Of a stretch of DNA of 64,000 nucleotides, positions 61,726-64,000 are shown piece by piece. The stretch's first letter is position 1. Each line of letters opens with the position of its first letter. Made by a program: the position numbers and the translations under genes. The stretch spans positions 97,772 through 161,771 of the forward strand of contig NZ_UPSE01000499.1 in assembly GCF_900573885.1 (NCBI RefSeq). Reading direction: 5' to 3'. The stretch is from Pseudomonas viridiflava. Lineage in GTDB: Bacteria > Pseudomonadota > Gammaproteobacteria > Pseudomonadales > Pseudomonadaceae. Under the pieces are notes generated by a model that was given only the letters and a program-made list of their open reading frames with translations, had not been told where the DNA came from and ran no database searches.

Positions 61726-62460
61726 ATGCGCAGTACGTCCATGCTTCACGTCTGGCTTGCCTGCCTGTTGGCAGCGCTGGCCAGTGTCCCGGCCGCAGCA
61801 GCCACCGCCCAGGAACACATGCAGGTACAGGCCTGCCGCGCGGTAGGCAGCATGTTGCTGTACCGCGGCGAAGGCTACCAGGCCAGCTACGCCGAACGGG
61901 TCGAAAGCGACCTCGCCGCCCTCGCCGCCGCTGTGCAAAGCAGCCCGAATGCCAGCGGCGAATTGCGCACAGCCCAGCAGACCCTTGTTACCCAGATCAA
62001 ACGCGGTGTTTCTTTCGGCCCCAATGAAGAAGATGTGCCGTGGGGTTACCAGAAAGAACTGAGCAAAGCCCTGCGTGACTTCCTCATCAGTGCCCGAGGC
62101 CTGGCGCCTGCCAAGCCCGAAGATGAGCTGCCGGTAAAAGTTGAATACCTCTCCGTGCAGTACCTGTTCCGCTCATACGTCGGCAGCTTCGAACTGGCTC
62201 GCGAACACGCCGACCAGTACATCGGTCAGGACGAGCGTCTGTTGGTGCCAGAGATTGATCAGCAAATGAACGCGCTGGCCGAGCAGGACGCAGCGGTGAA
62301 GAAGAAGCTCGACACGCGCTGGAGCTACCTGCGCGTGGCGTTGGCGGACATGAACAGCGGCGTTACGGCAATGACCAGCCTCTCGGGCCGGCCCTTCGCC
62401 CCGACCATCGTCGACCGCCATGCACGAGCGATGAGCGATCAGTTGATGGCCGCGAAGTAG
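61726..62460 (+). CDS. Hypothetical exported protein
   Basis: A 244-residue product with a signal peptide (MLHVWLACLLAALASVPAAAAT; ATG at 61726 gives a short charged extension, an alternative start is 61741). The mature part is helical and Ala/Gln/Glu-rich, with ...TLVTQIKRGVSFGPNEEDVPW and SVQYLFRSYVGSFE. AAGGAG precedes the ATG at 61726. No family recognised. Confidence 0.8.
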   Translation: MRSTSMLHVWLACLLAALASVPAAAATAQEHMQVQACRAVGSMLLYRGEGYQASYAERVESDLAALAAAVQSSPNASGELRTAQQTLVTQIKRGVSFGPNEEDVPWGYQKELSKALRDFLISARGLAPAKPEDELPVKVEYLSVQYLFRSYVGSFELAREHADQYIGQDERLLVPEIDQQMNALAEQDAAVKKKLDTRWSYLRVALADMNSGVTAMTSLSGRPFAPTIVDRHARAMSDQLMAAK

Positions 62461-62475
62461 CCTGGACCAGACGCC

Positions 62476-63000
62476 TTATACCAAGGCGTCTTTGCCACGA
62501 ATGTGCGTCGCACCGGCGCGCTCTTCAATGGCCTGGCGCAGGTCGTCGCGAATGCCGACCAGAAACAGCAGCTCGGCGACCACAAACAGCGGGCCGATGA
62601 TCAAGCCGGACAGATCATCGACAAACGCCGGCTTGCGGCCCTCGTAGTAGTGGCCAACGAACTGAATGATCCAACCCACCACAAACAGGCCCACGCCGGC
62701 GCTCAGCCACACGAGCGTACTTTCCGCCGCCAGGTTGGCACCGCCCCACAGGCTCAGCCCAAGCAAGGCGCTCATCAGTAACCCCAGACGCATTTCCAGG
62801 CGCAGATAGAACACCGCCGACGCGAGCGCGCACAACGTGGCGGGCGACAACCACAGGCCGAACGCGCTCATGCCGGGGCGAGACAGCAACACGGTGACGG
62901 CAAAGGCGATCATGGGCACGCCAATGAAGTGGGTGAAGATATTGCGCCGGTCGCGGTGGTAGGTGGCGTACTGCGAGAGGTGGTCTGTCAGGGTTTTCAT
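62476..63000 (-). CDS. Mpo1-like (DUF962) membrane protein
   Basis: The 174-residue polytopic protein has H/D-rich N-terminal YHRDRRNIFTHFIGVP (residues ~13-28) and a C-terminal HYYEGRKPAF, the Mpo1/DUF962 metal-ligand pattern of 2-hydroxy fatty acid dioxygenases. Four or five hydrophobic segments lie between. It stands convergent to the hypothetical gene and divergent from the Crp/Fnr regulator. A lipid role is inferred from family. Confidence 0.85.
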   Translation of the reverse strand: MKTLTDHLSQYATYHRDRRNIFTHFIGVPMIAFAVTVLLSRPGMSAFGLWLSPATLCALASAVFYLRLEMRLGLLMSALLGLSLWGGANLAAESTLVWLSAGVGLFVVGWIIQFVGHYYEGRKPAFVDDLSGLIIGPLFVVAELLFLVGIRDDLRQAIEERAGATHIRGKDALV

Positions 63001-63109
63001 TTTATGTCCTCGGAGGCTGCCTCTATTCGGGCTGGATGAATCATGCAGGTTGGGTAAGCTGCAACTCTGTCAGGTAGCTGACAAACCTTAGCCCGCACCC
63101 GGATCAGCC

Positions 63110-63802
63110 ATGAAAGACGTTTCGCCGTACCTGCCCCTGTTGCGCACCGGCCAGTGGTTCAGCCATCTGCCGCAGCCGTTGCAGGATGAATTGCTGGATC
63201 ACGCCCAGGTACGCCGCCTGCAAAGCGGCGAACGGCTGTTCCACCGGGGCGACCAGCCGTGCGGGCTGTACGGAGTAGTCGAAGGCGCCATGCGCGTGGG
63301 CGCAGTGAGCGTCAACGGCAAGGAGGCGCTGCTGACCTTAGTGGAGCCGCCGTACTGGTTCGGCGAAATTTCCCTGTTCGACGGCCAGCCGCGCACCCAC
63401 GACGCCTTCGCCGAAGGCACGACCGTTCTGCTGCATGTGGCGCAAGGTGCCCTGAGCGCCATGCTGCAGCGCCAGCCCGCGTACTGGCGCGATTTCGCCT
63501 TGCTGATGAGCCAGAAACTGCGGCTGGCGTTTATCGCCCTGGAGCAGATCAGCCTGCTGCCTGCCACGCCGCGCCTGGCCCAGCGGTTGCTGATGATTGC
63601 CGACAACTACGGAGAGGGCGACCCGCGCCGGGTGTTGCACCTGGCACAGGAACAGCTGGCGCTGATGTTGGCGATTTCTCGGCAGACGACCAATCAGATT
63701 CTCAAGGAACTGCAGGCGCAGGGGATTGTGCGGTTGACGTATGGGGAGATCGAGATTGTGGATGTGGAGCGGTTGCGAGGGGTGGCGGAGGGGCAGGTGT
63801 GA
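63110..63802 (+). CDS. Crp/Fnr-family transcriptional regulator
   Basis: The 230-residue protein has a cNMP-binding-like N-terminal barrel (LFHRGDQPCGLYGVVEGAMRV and YWFGEISLFDGQPRT, residues ~43-105) and a C-terminal winged HTH (LALMLAISRQTTNQILKELQAQGIVRL). No cysteines for an FeS cluster of FNR type are visible. It is the last gene seen before the window edge. Confidence 0.9.
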   Translation: MKDVSPYLPLLRTGQWFSHLPQPLQDELLDHAQVRRLQSGERLFHRGDQPCGLYGVVEGAMRVGAVSVNGKEALLTLVEPPYWFGEISLFDGQPRTHDAFAEGTTVLLHVAQGALSAMLQRQPAYWRDFALLMSQKLRLAFIALEQISLLPATPRLAQRLLMIADNYGEGDPRRVLHLAQEQLALMLAISRQTTNQILKELQAQGIVRLTYGEIEIVDVERLRGVAEGQV

Positions 63803-64000
63803 TGGGGGTTTTGGCGTGAGGGGTCGTTGGGCTGCGATTTGTGTTTCATCCGAGATTCTGGATCCCCGCCTTCGCGCACTACTGTCCGGAATATTTTCAC
63901 CTTAAAAAAGCGCCGGCTGTTTCAAGTGAAATTCAGCCATGCACCTTCGTCGCTTTCGCTCCGCTCGGGCCTCCGTTTCCGGTCGGTTGAACAGGCTTAC
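63803..64000. other. Tail region without a supported gene
   Basis: It holds a fragment (about 63849-63870, CTGGATCCCCGCCTTCGCG) of the palindrome family found inside the 199-bp repeats at 45865-46262. No convincing gene start is seen in the remaining sequence; the feature to the right is cut off by the window. Confidence 0.5.

Noticed and set aside
63694..63900. Minus-strand open frame of 68 residues at the window end
   Set aside because: Overlaps the end of the Crp/Fnr gene and a repeat fragment; no ribosome site or family.

Overview
The window is a GC-rich chromosomal segment of a Pseudomonas species, probably of the P. fluorescens/P. putida side of the genus. The evidence is the trpBA/trpI divergent pair, the spuABCDEFGH and aguBA polyamine loci in the order I recall from P. 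aeruginosa PAO1, the lsfA-ssuEADCBF sulfonate locus, and the characteristic Pseudomonas intergenic palindromes. I see no tRNA or rRNA gene, CRISPR array, prophage or transposase. Almost all of it looks like core metabolism, with one accessory-looking block around 43-52 kb.

Layout. 0-8 kb: the 3' part of an HBM-type chemoreceptor, tryptophan synthase (trpBA) with its LysR activator trpI, then small stress or housekeeping genes (DUF883, dodecin, DUF1161, a luciferase-like oxidoreductase, OsmC). 8-16 kb: a CPA1 antiporter, two tandem small lipoproteins, a metallo-aminopeptidase-like lipoprotein, a HAD phosphatase, a 2OG-Fe(II) oxygenase, a DUF2059 protein, an alpha/beta hydrolase and a DUF6436 thioredoxin-like protein. 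15-19 kb: an AraC-family regulator divergent from a penicillin/AHL-acylase-type Ntn hydrolase.

19-34 kb is a polyamine catabolic region. The minus-strand operon spuABCDEFGH encodes gamma-glutamylation enzymes, an aminotransferase, two periplasmic binding proteins and an ABC importer. Divergent from it lie spuI (a second glutamine-synthetase-like ligase), a third, orphan polyamine-binding protein, aguR, aguB and aguA. Agmatine is taken via AguA and AguB to putrescine, and putrescine enters the Spu pathway. 34-39 kb holds two c-di-GMP proteins and the phospholipid desaturase desA.

39-57 kb is a sulfur-acquisition region: ssuF, B, C, D, A, E and lsfA on the minus strand, a first sulfate-binding protein, an OprD-family porin, an isochorismatase-like hydrolase with a divergent GlxA-type regulator, a methyltransferase, a degenerate sigma-54-activator-like ATPase, a small hydrolase, and then oscA-sbp-cysT-cysW-cysA. 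57-64 kb: a DUF2955/HlyD efflux pair with a divergent LysR regulator, a small secreted protein, a PuuE-like deacetylase, a hypothetical exported protein, an Mpo1-like membrane protein and a Crp/Fnr regulator.

The most unusual items are the AAA+ protein at 50467-51396, which keeps its Walker motifs but lacks the canonical GAFTGA loop, both arginine fingers and the DNA-binding domain; several genes whose C-termini or stop codons lie inside dispersed palindromic repeats; a perfect palindrome upstream of aguB that is a good AguR operator candidate; and shared AT-rich motifs upstream of the sulfur genes and the OprD porin.
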